Of a stretch of DNA of 64,000 nt, positions 1-6,895 are shown piece by piece. Location of the stretch: contig NZ_CP013232.1 of the NCBI RefSeq assembly GCF_001584145.1, forward strand, positions 4,588,001-4,652,000, given 5' to 3'. The position numbers and the translations under genes were made by a program. The DNA is from Collimonas fungivorans (GTDB taxonomy: Bacteria; Pseudomonadota; Gammaproteobacteria; Burkholderiales; Burkholderiaceae_D). The notes under the pieces were generated by a model that saw nothing but the letters and a program-made list of their open reading frames with translations, was not told where the DNA came from and searched no databases. The stretch's first letter is position 1. Each line of letters begins with the position of its first letter.

Positions 1-398
1 ATCGCACCGGCATGGCATTCGAATTCGGTGGCGCTTGCATGCTCTATATTGTTGTAGTTGCTGACAATATTGACCACCGCATTCGCCCCCACATCCTGCG
101 CGTGTTTCTGCAAACGCAGCATCGCCGACAGAAATACCCAATTGCAGGCTTTCTCATCGGTTTTGCCAAATGCACTGGTCTTCTGGCTGGTCTTTTCGCT
201 ATCAAGCGTCGTCAGTACCTTTGGCGTCGGCTGATTGCCAAAGTAAAACCTGACGCTGTCGCCCAGGCGGCCCTTGGCGTCGTTATCCGCCAGCGCTCCT
301 GCCACCGGCAACATCAATGTGCGGTCAGCCGCCAGCGCAGGTACTGCGCTCAACAACATGCCGGCGATCGCGGCCGCCATCAAAATCGTTTTTTTCAT
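1..398 (-). CDS. small secreted protein (so-called excinuclease ATPase subunit family), 3' end missing
   Basis: The gene starts at ATG 398 on the minus strand with a good AAAGGG ribosome site six bases upstream, and stays open to the left window edge (132 codons seen). Residues 1-23 are a typical Sec signal peptide ending in ALA. The mature part has two cysteines (85, 128) and the motif GANAVVNIVS at 104-113, preceded by ACNWVFLSAM. From memory, Burkholderiales proteins of about 150-165 residues with this pattern are often labelled 'excinuclease ATPase subunit', a name with no support here because there is no P-loop. The GANAVVNI segment resembles the core of YbjQ-type domains. Function unknown, probably periplasmic. 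About 20-30 C-terminal residues are outside the window. Confidence 0.75.
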   Translation of the reverse strand, partial: MKKTILMAAAIAGMLLSAVPALAADRTLMLPVAGALADNDAKGRLGDSVRFYFGNQPTPKVLTTLDSEKTSQKTSAFGKTDEKACNWVFLSAMLRLQKHAQDVGANAVVNIVSNYNNIEHASATEFECHAGA

Positions 399-460
399 TT
401 TTTCCCTTTGGATTAATAATTTAGATTAACAGCCGCCGGACATTCGGATTCCGGCTGTTG

Positions 461-1081
461 TCATGCCGCCTTGCCGCCCTTTTTCTTGGCGCCGATGCGG
501 CTTTCCTTGCCGGCCAGCAGATTGCCGATGTTCTTGGCGTGGCGATAGATCAGCAAGGCGCTCATCACCACTATCGCCAGCAAGATCATGTCCGGCCCTT
601 CCATCAGGGCATAGAAGAAAGGCGCAAAGACGCTGGCGACCAGGGCAGCCAGCGAGGAATAGCGGAATGCATAAGCCACGATCAACCAGGTCGCGATAGT
701 CGCCAGGCCCAGCCAGAGGCTGATGCCGATCAGGATGCCGAACAAGGTCGCCACGCCCTTGCCGCCGGCGAAACGGAAGAATACAGGCCACAGGTGTCCC
801 AGGAAAACAGCCACTGCAACCAGCGCCACCGCACCATCGCCAAGGCCGAATTGCGGCCCGTATCGTTGCGTCAGCCAGACTGCCAGCCAGCCCTTGAAAC
901 CGTCGCCTATCAGGGTCAGGGCTGCCGCGGTCTTGTTGCCGCTGCGCAGGACGTTGGTGGCGCCGGGGTTATTCGAACCGTAGGTGCGCGGATCTCCCAG
1001 CCCGAACAGTTTGCTGGTGATGATGCCGAACGACACCGAGCCGATCAGGTAGGCGGCAATCGCGAATAACAATATGTACAT
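461..1081 (-). CDS. plsY: glycerol-3-phosphate acyltransferase PlsY
   Basis: Inner-membrane enzyme that transfers the acyl group of acyl-phosphate to the sn-1 position of glycerol-3-phosphate, the first step of phospholipid synthesis. The 206-residue length matches the family. It is strongly hydrophobic with about five membrane segments. Family motifs are visible: GSNNPGATN at 35-43, GDGFKG at 59-64, and [18 protein letters not shown] at 95-112. The C-terminus is Lys-rich ([10 protein letters not shown]) and cytoplasmic. It is followed by ybaK upstream on the same strand with a 37-bp gap, so the two may be co-transcribed. A second acyltransferase, plsC, lies elsewhere in the window. Confidence 0.96.
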   Translation of the reverse strand: MYILLFAIAAYLIGSVSFGIITSKLFGLGDPRTYGSNNPGATNVLRSGNKTAAALTLIGDGFKGWLAVWLTQRYGPQFGLGDGAVALVAVAVFLGHLWPVFFRFAGGKGVATLFGILIGISLWLGLATIATWLIVAYAFRYSSLAALVASVFAPFFYALMEGPDMILLAIVVMSALLIYRHAKNIGNLLAGKESRIGAKKKGGKAA

Positions 1082-1118
1082 GCGTGTCTCTTTCTTTTGT
1101 ATTTGGTTGGTTCAGGGC

Positions 1119-1604
1119 CTACTCGTCCAGCGCGCACTGGACCGCCTTTGCCTGCAGCAGCTCAGCCACATTGTGCGGCGCCATGCCGATCAGGTAGCCG
1201 CGCCGGCCACCGTTAATATATATCTTCTGCAAGGCCAGGATGCTCTCTTCGATGTATACCGGCAGCGCCTTGCGGGTAGCGAACGGCGAGGTGCCGCCGA
1301 TCAGGTAGCCGGAATGGCGGTTCGCCACTTCCGGCTTGCAGGGTTCCACCGACTTGCAGCCGATCTGCCGCGCCAGGTTCTTGGTCGACACCTTGCGGTC
1401 GCCGTGCATCAGGATGATCAGGGGCTTGGCCGCCTCGTCCTGCATCACCAGCGTCTTCACCACATGGTGTTCGTCCACGCCCAGCGCGCGCGCCGACACC
1501 GTGGTGCCGCCGTGTTCTTCATATGCGTAGGGATGTTCTGAAAAGACCGCGCCGTGCTTGCGCAAGAATTGCGTCGCCGGGGTCTCTGAAATATGTTTTG
1601 TCAT
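1119..1604 (-). CDS. ybaK: Cys-tRNA(Pro)/Cys-tRNA(Cys) deacylase YbaK
   Basis: Cytoplasmic trans-editing enzyme that removes cysteine wrongly loaded on tRNA-Pro by prolyl-tRNA synthetase. The 161 residues form one YbaK/EbsC (aaRS editing) domain. The family lysine is at K50 in HVVKTLVM, and the loop GGTSPF is at 103-108. Length equals that of E. coli YbaK. The gene lies 37 bp upstream of plsY on the same strand. Confidence 0.95.
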   Translation of the reverse strand: MTKHISETPATQFLRKHGAVFSEHPYAYEEHGGTTVSARALGVDEHHVVKTLVMQDEAAKPLIILMHGDRKVSTKNLARQIGCKSVEPCKPEVANRHSGYLIGGTSPFATRKALPVYIEESILALQKIYINGGRRGYLIGMAPHNVAELLQAKAVQCALDE

Positions 1605-1718
1605 ACCGGGTTACTTGAGGGCAGCAGACTGCAGCGTCTGCCGGCAAATCATGCTGTCGCCAGACCCGATGCAGCGACAATCCCTGCCGCTGATCTGCGC
1701 TGGCCGGACTGGCAGCGC

Positions 1719-1904
1719 TTAGGGCTGCTTCGGCTCATCGGAAGCAGGTTCGCCGCTCGCAGGCAGTTCGGATTCGGCCCCGTCCTCTGTTTCAACTTCG
1801 GTGGAAGAACCCTTCTCCAGCTTGCGCTTCAGCTTTTCTTCCTTCTTTTTTTTCTTTTCTAATTCTTTTTGCCGTTTTTCATACTGAAAATTCGTTTTTG
1901 CCAA
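1719..1904 (-). CDS. small Lys/Glu-rich conserved hypothetical protein (61 aa)
   Basis: It starts with TTG at 1904 behind a strong AGGGGG ribosome site six bases upstream; no ATG fits better. The first half (residues 8-31) is almost only K and E and would form a charged helix. The second half is acidic and ends in PKQP. No known domain is visible. Short Lys-rich proteins of this kind are common in Burkholderiales and are usually annotated as hypothetical. The good start signal and the two-part composition favour a real gene. Function unknown. Confidence 0.6.
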   Translation of the reverse strand: MAKTNFQYEKRQKELEKKKKKEEKLKRKLEKGSSTEVETEDGAESELPASGEPASDEPKQP

Positions 1905-1960
1905 TTGCGCCCCCTAAATAGACTCTTGAATGATGTACTACAGGATACAGGAGAATAATT

Positions 1961-2020
1961 GGGAGGATGCAGAATTCAACTCCAAAAAAAGTTGCATATT
2001 ACCAATAAAATCATCCTCCC
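1961..2020. other. dyad downstream of xerD
   Basis: GGGAGGATG (1961-1969) and its exact complement CATCCTCCC (2012-2020) flank a 42-base loop, which holds a smaller CAACT...AGTTG stem. It lies between the xerD stop and the start of the small Lys-rich gene. It could be an atypical terminator or an mRNA 3' structure for xerD. There is no T-run, so the role is open. Confidence 0.3.
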
Positions 2021-2040
2021 CCAGCAGTTTCAACCGCGTT

Positions 2041-2979
2041 TCAGCCACGCGGATGATGTGCTGCATGCAGCGCCTTCAGGCGTTCGCGCGCCACATGGGT
2101 ATAAATCTGGGTAGTCGAGATATCCGCATGTCCCAGCAGCAGCTGGACTACACGCAGGTCGGCGCCGTGATTGAGCAGATGGGTGGCGAATGCATGGCGA
2201 AGGGTATGCGGCGACAAGGGTGCGTTGATGGCGGCCTTGGCGGCGTATTTCTTGATCAGGGTCCAGAACATCTGGCGCGTCATGGCGCCGCCGCGTGCGG
2301 TCACGAACAGGGCATCGTCCATCTGTCCGTTCATGATCTGGCCGCGCGCATCTTTCAGGTAGCGCACGATCCAGTTGCGCGCCTCCTCGCCGAACGGCAG
2401 CAGGCGGGTCTTGCTGCCTTTGCCGGTAATCCGCAGCACGCCTTCGTTCATGCCGACCTCCAGCGATTTCAGCAGCACCAGCTCGGACACCCGCAAACCG
2501 CTGGCATACATCAGCTCCAGCATGGTGCGGTCGCGCAAGCCTAGCGGCGTGGCGACGTCGGGCGCAGCCAGCAGTGCTTCCACCTGGACTTCGGACAGTA
2601 TCTTGGGAAAGCGCGGCGCCTGTTTGGCCGAACGCAGGTGCAGGCAAGGATCGGCGCCGATGCGGTTTTGCCGCAAGGCCAGCAGGTAGAAGCGCTTCAG
2701 CACCGCCAGCCGGCGGTTCGAGGAAGTAGCCTTGCTGCTGTCGTGCCTGGCCAGGAAATAGGCATTCAGGTCGCCGGCATGGACTGCAAACAGGGATTTG
2801 CCGTCCGGCTGTTCCTGCAGCCATAACGCAAACAGGGTCATGTCGCGCCGGTATGCCTCCAGCGAATTCTTGGCGAGGCCGTCTTCCAGCCACAAGTTAT
2901 CGCAAAATTCGTCAATCGCGGTTTGATGTTCCGCGCTCAGCGCCGGTTTGGCTTCGTTCTGTGCCTTGGACCTTCTCAC
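2041..2979 (-). CDS. xerD: site-specific tyrosine recombinase XerD
   Basis: With XerC it resolves chromosome dimers at dif. I place the start at GTG 2979, which overlaps the TGA of ogt (GTGA), giving 312 residues; reading further upstream would only run through ogt in another frame. The N-terminal SAM-like core-binding domain covers about residues 18-105 and the catalytic domain 125-300. All catalytic residues are present: R163 (in GLRVSEL), K187 (GKGSK), H258 and R261 (SPHTLRH), H284 (LGHADISTT) and the nucleophile Y293 (QIYTH). It is translationally coupled to ogt. The dif site is not in this window. XerC is less likely but cannot be fully excluded by eye. Confidence 0.92.
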   Translation of the reverse strand: MRRSKAQNEAKPALSAEHQTAIDEFCDNLWLEDGLAKNSLEAYRRDMTLFALWLQEQPDGKSLFAVHAGDLNAYFLARHDSSKATSSNRRLAVLKRFYLLALRQNRIGADPCLHLRSAKQAPRFPKILSEVQVEALLAAPDVATPLGLRDRTMLELMYASGLRVSELVLLKSLEVGMNEGVLRITGKGSKTRLLPFGEEARNWIVRYLKDARGQIMNGQMDDALFVTARGGAMTRQMFWTLIKKYAAKAAINAPLSPHTLRHAFATHLLNHGADLRVVQLLLGHADISTTQIYTHVARERLKALHAAHHPRG

Positions 2980-3503
2980 AGACCGGCCACGCCTTCGTGC
3001 TCCAGCAGCCAGCGCTTGACCCGCAAATGGAAGCCATCCGCCTCGTCGTGATGGGAAAAACCGCCGATGCCGCCGGCAGCAGTCACGCGATGGCAGGGAA
3101 TCACCAGCGGAAACCAGTTGGCGCCGCAAGCCTGGCCCACCGCGCGCGGGGCAGATCCTATCAGCTTGGCGACCTGGCCGTAAGTGAGCACTTCCCCGCG
3201 CGGTATCGCTGCAATCGTTTTCCAGACCTTGTGCTGGAAAACGGTGCCCAACGGCGCCAGGGGCAGGTCAAAACGAAAATCCGGCTGCTCCAGGTAACGG
3301 CCGATCTGTTTTACGGCGCGCTCGGCCAGGGCGTCGGTGGCGTCTTTTTCGTGGAAGGAGGGGGGCAGATAGACCAGTTCGTAGACCAGGCCCGCTTCAG
3401 TGCGTATCCCCATCGCGCCGAACGGCGCGGCGATTACCGCAGTGAAGTGCTGCGCAGGAAGCTGGCCGTCGCGCTTGAGCGGACTATCTGAAATTATATT
3501 CAT
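2976..3503 (-). CDS. ogt: methylated-DNA--protein-cysteine methyltransferase
   Basis: Suicide repair enzyme that moves the methyl group of O6-methylguanine or O4-methylthymine to its own cysteine. 175 residues from ATG 3503. The active-site motif is PCHRV at 136-140 (C137), preceded by GEVLTYGQVA (recognition helix) and RAVGQACGAN. No AraC-like Ada domain, so this is the Ogt type. An upstream in-frame ATG at 3542 would add 13 unconvincing residues. The preferred ATG lies directly at the edge of the 3504-3831 inverted-repeat element, with only a close AGGA as ribosome site, so the insertion may have replaced the native promoter. It overlaps xerD by 4 bp. Confidence 0.92.
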   Translation of the reverse strand: MNIISDSPLKRDGQLPAQHFTAVIAAPFGAMGIRTEAGLVYELVYLPPSFHEKDATDALAERAVKQIGRYLEQPDFRFDLPLAPLGTVFQHKVWKTIAAIPRGEVLTYGQVAKLIGSAPRAVGQACGANWFPLVIPCHRVTAAGGIGGFSHHDEADGFHLRVKRWLLEHEGVAGL

Positions 3504-3831
3504 GATCCTAGATTCGGTAGTTGAACAGGTGCGAGCGTGCATTTTTCCGGTTCTCTGGCTAGGCGCGACGACGACGCGGAAGTCATTCCGCTAGGAGGAG
3601 CAACGCCTGTAGCCCTATAGGGCGAGAGCATTCCCTTGCAAGGGAATGCTGTTGCGCAGGCAGGCGACATGTCACCTGAATTCCCTGCTCCACCGCCAGA
3701 GGGCCGGAAAAGTGTGCGATCGCGCCTGTAGCGCTCTCACTCGCTGGAGATACCTCATTAAACCAAAGAAAGATAGTGTGCATCAAGCTTTCCAGATATA
3801 ACAGAGCGGTCAACTGCCGAATCTAGGATCT
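3504..3831. mobile_element. 328-bp element with 21-bp terminal inverted repeats (MITE-like)
   Basis: GATCCTAGATTCGGTAGTTGA at the left end is matched by its complement at the right end with one mismatch (T/C), so both ends carry the same 21-mer in inverted orientation. Inside are two perfect palindromes: a 24-mer at 3627-3650 (arms AGCATTCCCTTG) and GCCCTATAGGGC at 3612-3623. No transposase is encoded. A 76-codon minus-strand frame (3583-3813) fills most of it. A similar 88-bp segment occurs at 8964-9052. No target duplication is clear; CTAG occurs in both ends. This looks like a non-autonomous mobile element or an old insertion remnant. Confidence 0.6.
3706..3793 (-). repeat. copy A of a diverged 88-bp repeat with a conserved reading frame
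   Basis: Read on the minus strand from GGAAAG (3793) to CACTTTTCC (3706). It matches the 89-bp copy B at 8964-9052: both begin GGAAAG, share ATGCACACT and CTTTCTTT, and end CACTTTTCC, with 31 of the first 40 bases identical. In both, one frame reads LESLMHT-x-FL-x-x-N-x-V with mostly silent base changes. This frame belongs to a possible 76-residue peptide (3583-3813). Whether it is translated is unknown. Confidence 0.5.
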
Positions 3832-3840
3832 TGTAAGCAT

Positions 3841-3872
3841 AAAATAAAAAAGGCGCATCTGTCGATGCGCCT
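3841..3872 (-). terminator. rho-independent terminator, minus strand
   Basis: AGGCGCATC (3851-3859), loop TGTC, GATGCGCCT (3864-3872). On the minus strand the nine-pair stem is followed by a T-rich tract (complement of AAAATAAAAA at 3841-3850). No coding gene lies to its right on this strand, so it seems to end an untranslated transcript. Confidence 0.75.
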
Positions 3873-4130
3873 CAAATTACTTCGTTATGCACTCCCGGCT
3901 GTTTAGACAGCTTCATTTGGAATGCACGGTCTCCTCAGTATCCCCGGTATCAATTACCGTTCTTATGCACCACCACCTACAATCCTGTTTATTCAACCGC
4001 GCTGGCAAATCCCTTTGCCGGACGCTTAAAAAATCTGAATTCCGTGCCACATAAAACCACCTGCCGGAAACCGCAATCCGGTTCAACTAGCTGCTTGCCG
4101 AATTGCCGCTTTTACAAGCTGCAATCTCTA
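3841..4130 (-). ncRNA. candidate structured small RNA ending in an intrinsic terminator
   Basis: Read leftward, the minus strand has a row of short stem-loops: CCGGA/TCCGG (about 4064-4081), GGCAAA/TTTGCC (4003-4018), CGGTA/TACCG (3945-3959), GCTGT/ACAGC (3898-3911), then the terminator at 3851-3872. A possible promoter is TTGTTA-18-TACAGT near 4142-4171. No reading frame of note occurs. I see none of the signature sequences of tmRNA, RNase P RNA or 4.5S RNA. Boundaries are approximate and transcription is not shown by sequence alone. Confidence 0.3.
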
Positions 4131-4143
4131 GTGTGGTCGCACT

Positions 4144-4157
4144 GTAACAGGTGTTAC
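4144..4157. promoter_or_regulatory. palindromic operator-like site
   Basis: GTAACAGGTGTTAC has perfect six-base arms around a two-base centre. It lies upstream of the AEC transporter and overlaps the possible minus-strand small-RNA promoter. It could bind a dimeric regulator; which one is unknown. Confidence 0.25.
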
Positions 4158-4356
4158 CCGGATTTAACAAATAATTTATATGAATCATTTTGACTAAACA
4201 ACATAGGTTTACACTAAACCCTTATCAAACTAATACTCATCAATTTTCACCAAATTTCCATACGGAAACAAACTTTAGCGCCTAGCCCCGGGAATTACTC
4301 AGGAAGGCCTGGCGTGTCGACAATCGGGCCCGCTTTCTAACAATATCCGCCACTCC

Positions 4357-5250
4357 ATGTATATCGTCAACCTGTTGTTTCCTGATTTTTCGCTGATCCT
4401 GCTGGGAGCGGTCTTGCACCGCATCAGCAACTGGGGCGCCGAGTTCTGGACCGGGGCGGAAAAGCTGGTGTATTTCCTGCTCTTCCCCGCCCTGCTGTTT
4501 TATTCCACCGCCCGCACCCCGCTCAGCTTCGACACCAGCGGCAAGATGCTGATGGTCGGCATGGCCGCGCTGCTCGGCGCCATCGTCCTTACCTGGCTGG
4601 GCAAGCCGTGGATCAAGGCCGCGCCCATGGACTATGAATCCGGCATGCAAACCGGCTACCGTTTCAATTCCTACATGGCGCTGGCCCTGGCGGCCAGGCT
4701 GGGTGGCGAGCAGGCCACCGGCATGATGGCGATGCTGATCGGCTTTGGCGTGCCCTTGTGCAACCTGGCCGCAGTCCATGCCCTGGCGCACAAAAGCGGC
4801 GGCCTGCTCAAGGAACTGGCGCGCAATCCGCTGCTGATCGCTACCGCTTGCGGGCTCTTGTACAACTTGTCTGGATTGCCGCTGCCGGAAGTCGCGGGCG
4901 CGGTCTTGTCGCGGCTCGGCAACGCCGCACTGGCGCTGGGCTTGCTGCTGGTGGGAGCGGGCTTGCGCCTGAGCGGCGTACAACGGGCCAAGGCGCTGGC
5001 AGGGTATTTCCTGGCGGTCAAGCTGCTGGCGCTGCCGGCCATGGCCTGGCTGCTGGGGCAATGGCTGGGACTGGCGCCGTCGCAATTGCAGCTGGTGGTG
5101 CTGTTCTGCGCCCTGCCTACCGCCTCCAGCGCTTACATCCTGGCGGCCCGGATGGGCGGCAATGGCCCGCTGGTGGCGTTCATGATTTCCGCCGGCACCA
5201 TGCTGTCGGCGCTGACCTTGCCGTTCTGGCTGTGGGTGCTGCAGCACTAA
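4357..5250 (+). CDS. AEC (auxin efflux carrier) family transporter
   Basis: Inner-membrane secondary transporter of the AEC family; bacterial members export or exchange small organic acids such as malate. 297 residues with about ten membrane helices in two halves, the second half starting near residue 155. Family features are the Asn-rich helix start near GYRFNSYMALALA (about 99-111), the broken-helix segment GFGVPLCNLAAV, and the final PTASSAYILAARMGG motif. Substrate cannot be read from sequence. Its TAA and the queG TAG overlap on opposite strands. Upstream DNA is AT-rich and holds the GTAACA/TGTTAC dyad. Confidence 0.9.
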   Translation: MYIVNLLFPDFSLILLGAVLHRISNWGAEFWTGAEKLVYFLLFPALLFYSTARTPLSFDTSGKMLMVGMAALLGAIVLTWLGKPWIKAAPMDYESGMQTGYRFNSYMALALAARLGGEQATGMMAMLIGFGVPLCNLAAVHALAHKSGGLLKELARNPLLIATACGLLYNLSGLPLPEVAGAVLSRLGNAALALGLLLVGAGLRLSGVQRAKALAGYFLAVKLLALPAMAWLLGQWLGLAPSQLQLVVLFCALPTASSAYILAARMGGNGPLVAFMISAGTMLSALTLPFWLWVLQH

Positions 5251-6353
5251 TCGATACCATGCTGCTGCAACGCCCACGCTACATGCTCGCGCACCAGCTC
5301 GGACGGATAGTCGCTGCGCTGCTGCAAGGCGGCAATGATCTCTGGCGAGCCGGCGCCCGCCGCTGCGGTATTGCCAAGGCCGACCGCTATGTTGCGCAGC
5401 CAACGCAGGTAACCGATGCGGCGGATCGGACTGCCTTCCATGCGACTGTTGAACTGCTCCTCGCTCCAGCCGAACAGCTCCACCAGCGTAGCCTGGTCGA
5501 GGCCGTTGCGGACATCGAAATCGCCCAGCGCCGATGGCTGCGCAAACTTGTTCCATGGACAGAACAGCTGGCAATCGTCGCAGCCGTAGACGCGGTTGCC
5601 GATCAGCGGCCGCAATTCCACCGGGATGCTGCCTTTCAGCTCGATCGTCAGGTACGAGATGCAACGGCGGGCGTCGAGCCGGTATGGGCCGACGATCGCC
5701 TGGGTCGGGCAGACATCGATGCAGGCGCTGCATTGCCCGCAATGCGAACTGATGGCTTGGTCGACAGGCAACGGCAGGTCGGTCAGGATTTCGCCAAGGA
5801 AGAAAAACGAACCGGCCTCGCGATTCAGCAGCAAGGTGTGCTTGCCGCGCCAGCCCAGGCCAGCCTTCTGTGCCAAGGCTACCTCCATCACCGGCGCCGA
5901 ATCGGTAAACACCCGATAGCCGAATTCGCCGATTTCGCCCTTGATGCGGTCCGCCAGCTGCTGCAAACGCGAACGCAGCACCTTGTGATAATCGCGGCCG
6001 CGCGCATACAGCGAGACGGTGGCGCTGGCGGCGGCGGCCGGCGCCAGCCGCGCCTGCTCGCGCGGCCGCCAGTTGCCCTGATCGTCCTGATAGGCGCGCG
6101 GCAGGTAATCCATGCGCACGGCTATCGCCCGGATCGCGCCGGGCACCAGTTCGGCAGGCCGGGCGCGCTTCATTCCGTGCGCTGCCATATAATCCATCTC
6201 ACCGTGATAACCCAGCTCCAGCCATGCCTCGAAGCCAGCCTCCTGCTGCGCCAGGTCGACATCGCTGATGCGGACATCGGCAAAACCAAGCTCCCGCCCC
6301 CAGGCTTTGATGGTAGTAGCTAGCGCGCTTAGATTTTGGTCGATTACTGCCAT
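5247..6353 (-). CDS. queG: epoxyqueuosine reductase QueG
   Basis: Cobalamin- and iron-sulfur-dependent enzyme for the last step of queuosine synthesis on tRNA (epoxyqueuosine to queuosine). 368 residues. The catalytic Asp is D151 in RVFTDSAPV. Cluster 1 uses C205, C208 and C211 (CGQCSAC) plus C215; cluster 2 uses C258, C261 and C265 (CDDCQLFC). The start ATG 6353 gives the typical MAVIDQNLSALA N-terminus. It is divergent from tsaE with a 47-bp gap to the preferred tsaE start, so both promoters must be compressed or overlap. Confidence 0.96.
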   Translation of the reverse strand: MAVIDQNLSALATTIKAWGRELGFADVRISDVDLAQQEAGFEAWLELGYHGEMDYMAAHGMKRARPAELVPGAIRAIAVRMDYLPRAYQDDQGNWRPREQARLAPAAAASATVSLYARGRDYHKVLRSRLQQLADRIKGEIGEFGYRVFTDSAPVMEVALAQKAGLGWRGKHTLLLNREAGSFFFLGEILTDLPLPVDQAISSHCGQCSACIDVCPTQAIVGPYRLDARRCISYLTIELKGSIPVELRPLIGNRVYGCDDCQLFCPWNKFAQPSALGDFDVRNGLDQATLVELFGWSEEQFNSRMEGSPIRRIGYLRWLRNIAVGLGNTAAAGAGSPEIIAALQQRSDYPSELVREHVAWALQQHGID

Positions 6354-6400
6354 GGCTGGTGTGTTTCAGAAAGACTAGATACAAAGGACTATGTTACGAG

Positions 6401-6895
6401 ATGCCGCATTTTACAACCCACCTGCATGACGAGGCCGGAACCAACGCGCTGGGCGCCGCCTTGGCCAGGGCTTTGCTGCCCGGACTGGCGATCCACCTGC
6501 ACGGCGACCTGGGCGCCGGCAAGACCGCGCTGACCCGCGCCCTGCTGCATGCCGCCGGCCACCAGGGCCACGTCAAGAGCCCAACTTACACCTTGGTGGA
6601 ACCTTATACGATCCAGATAGCCCAACAGGCGGTCGAGGTGATGCACTTCGATTTGTACCGGATGGCCAGCCCGGATGAATTCCTGGAAGCCGGTTTCCGT
6701 GAATACTTCAACCCCGACACCATCTGTATCGTCGAATGGCCGGAAAAAGCGGACACCGCGTTGCCGCCGCCCGACATCAGCGTATTACTCAGTGTTTCCG
6801 GTGTTTCCGGCAAGGGACGTGATGTAGAATTGCAGGCGTTATCTGATAAGGGTAGTCAATGTCTCGCTCGACTGAAATTTGCACCAAACCTCTAA
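6401..6895 (+). CDS. tsaE: tRNA threonylcarbamoyladenosine biosynthesis ATPase TsaE
   Basis: ATPase of the TsaBDE complex that makes t6A at position 37 of ANN-decoding tRNAs. 164 residues from ATG 6401 (MPHFTTHLHD); reading from 6359 adds 14 unusual residues. Motifs: Walker A GDLGAGKTALTRAL, KSPTYTLVEPY (switch-like), HFDLYRM and VEWPEKA (Walker B region). The 3' end overlaps amiC by 37 bp in another frame, so the two are translationally coupled, as tsaE-amidase pairs are in many proteobacteria. Confidence 0.95.
   Translation: MPHFTTHLHDEAGTNALGAALARALLPGLAIHLHGDLGAGKTALTRALLHAAGHQGHVKSPTYTLVEPYTIQIAQQAVEVMHFDLYRMASPDEFLEAGFREYFNPDTICIVEWPEKADTALPPPDISVLLSVSGVSGKGRDVELQALSDKGSQCLARLKFAPNL

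Noticed and set aside
12..416. 134-codon plus-strand frame at the left edge
   Set aside because: The minus strand carries a signal peptide, ribosome site and a recognisable family pattern in the same place.
3841..4130. 6S RNA as identity of the structured region
   Set aside because: 6S RNA is one long hairpin with a central bubble; here there are several separate short stems.
4282..5742. Long minus-strand open frame opposite the AEC gene and queG end
   Set aside because: Gln/Arg/Ala-rich shadow of the coding strand in GC-rich DNA; no start signal and no family features.
4758..6323. 521-codon plus-strand frame across the AEC gene and queG
   Set aside because: Antisense to queG, whose iron-sulfur motifs prove the minus strand is coding.
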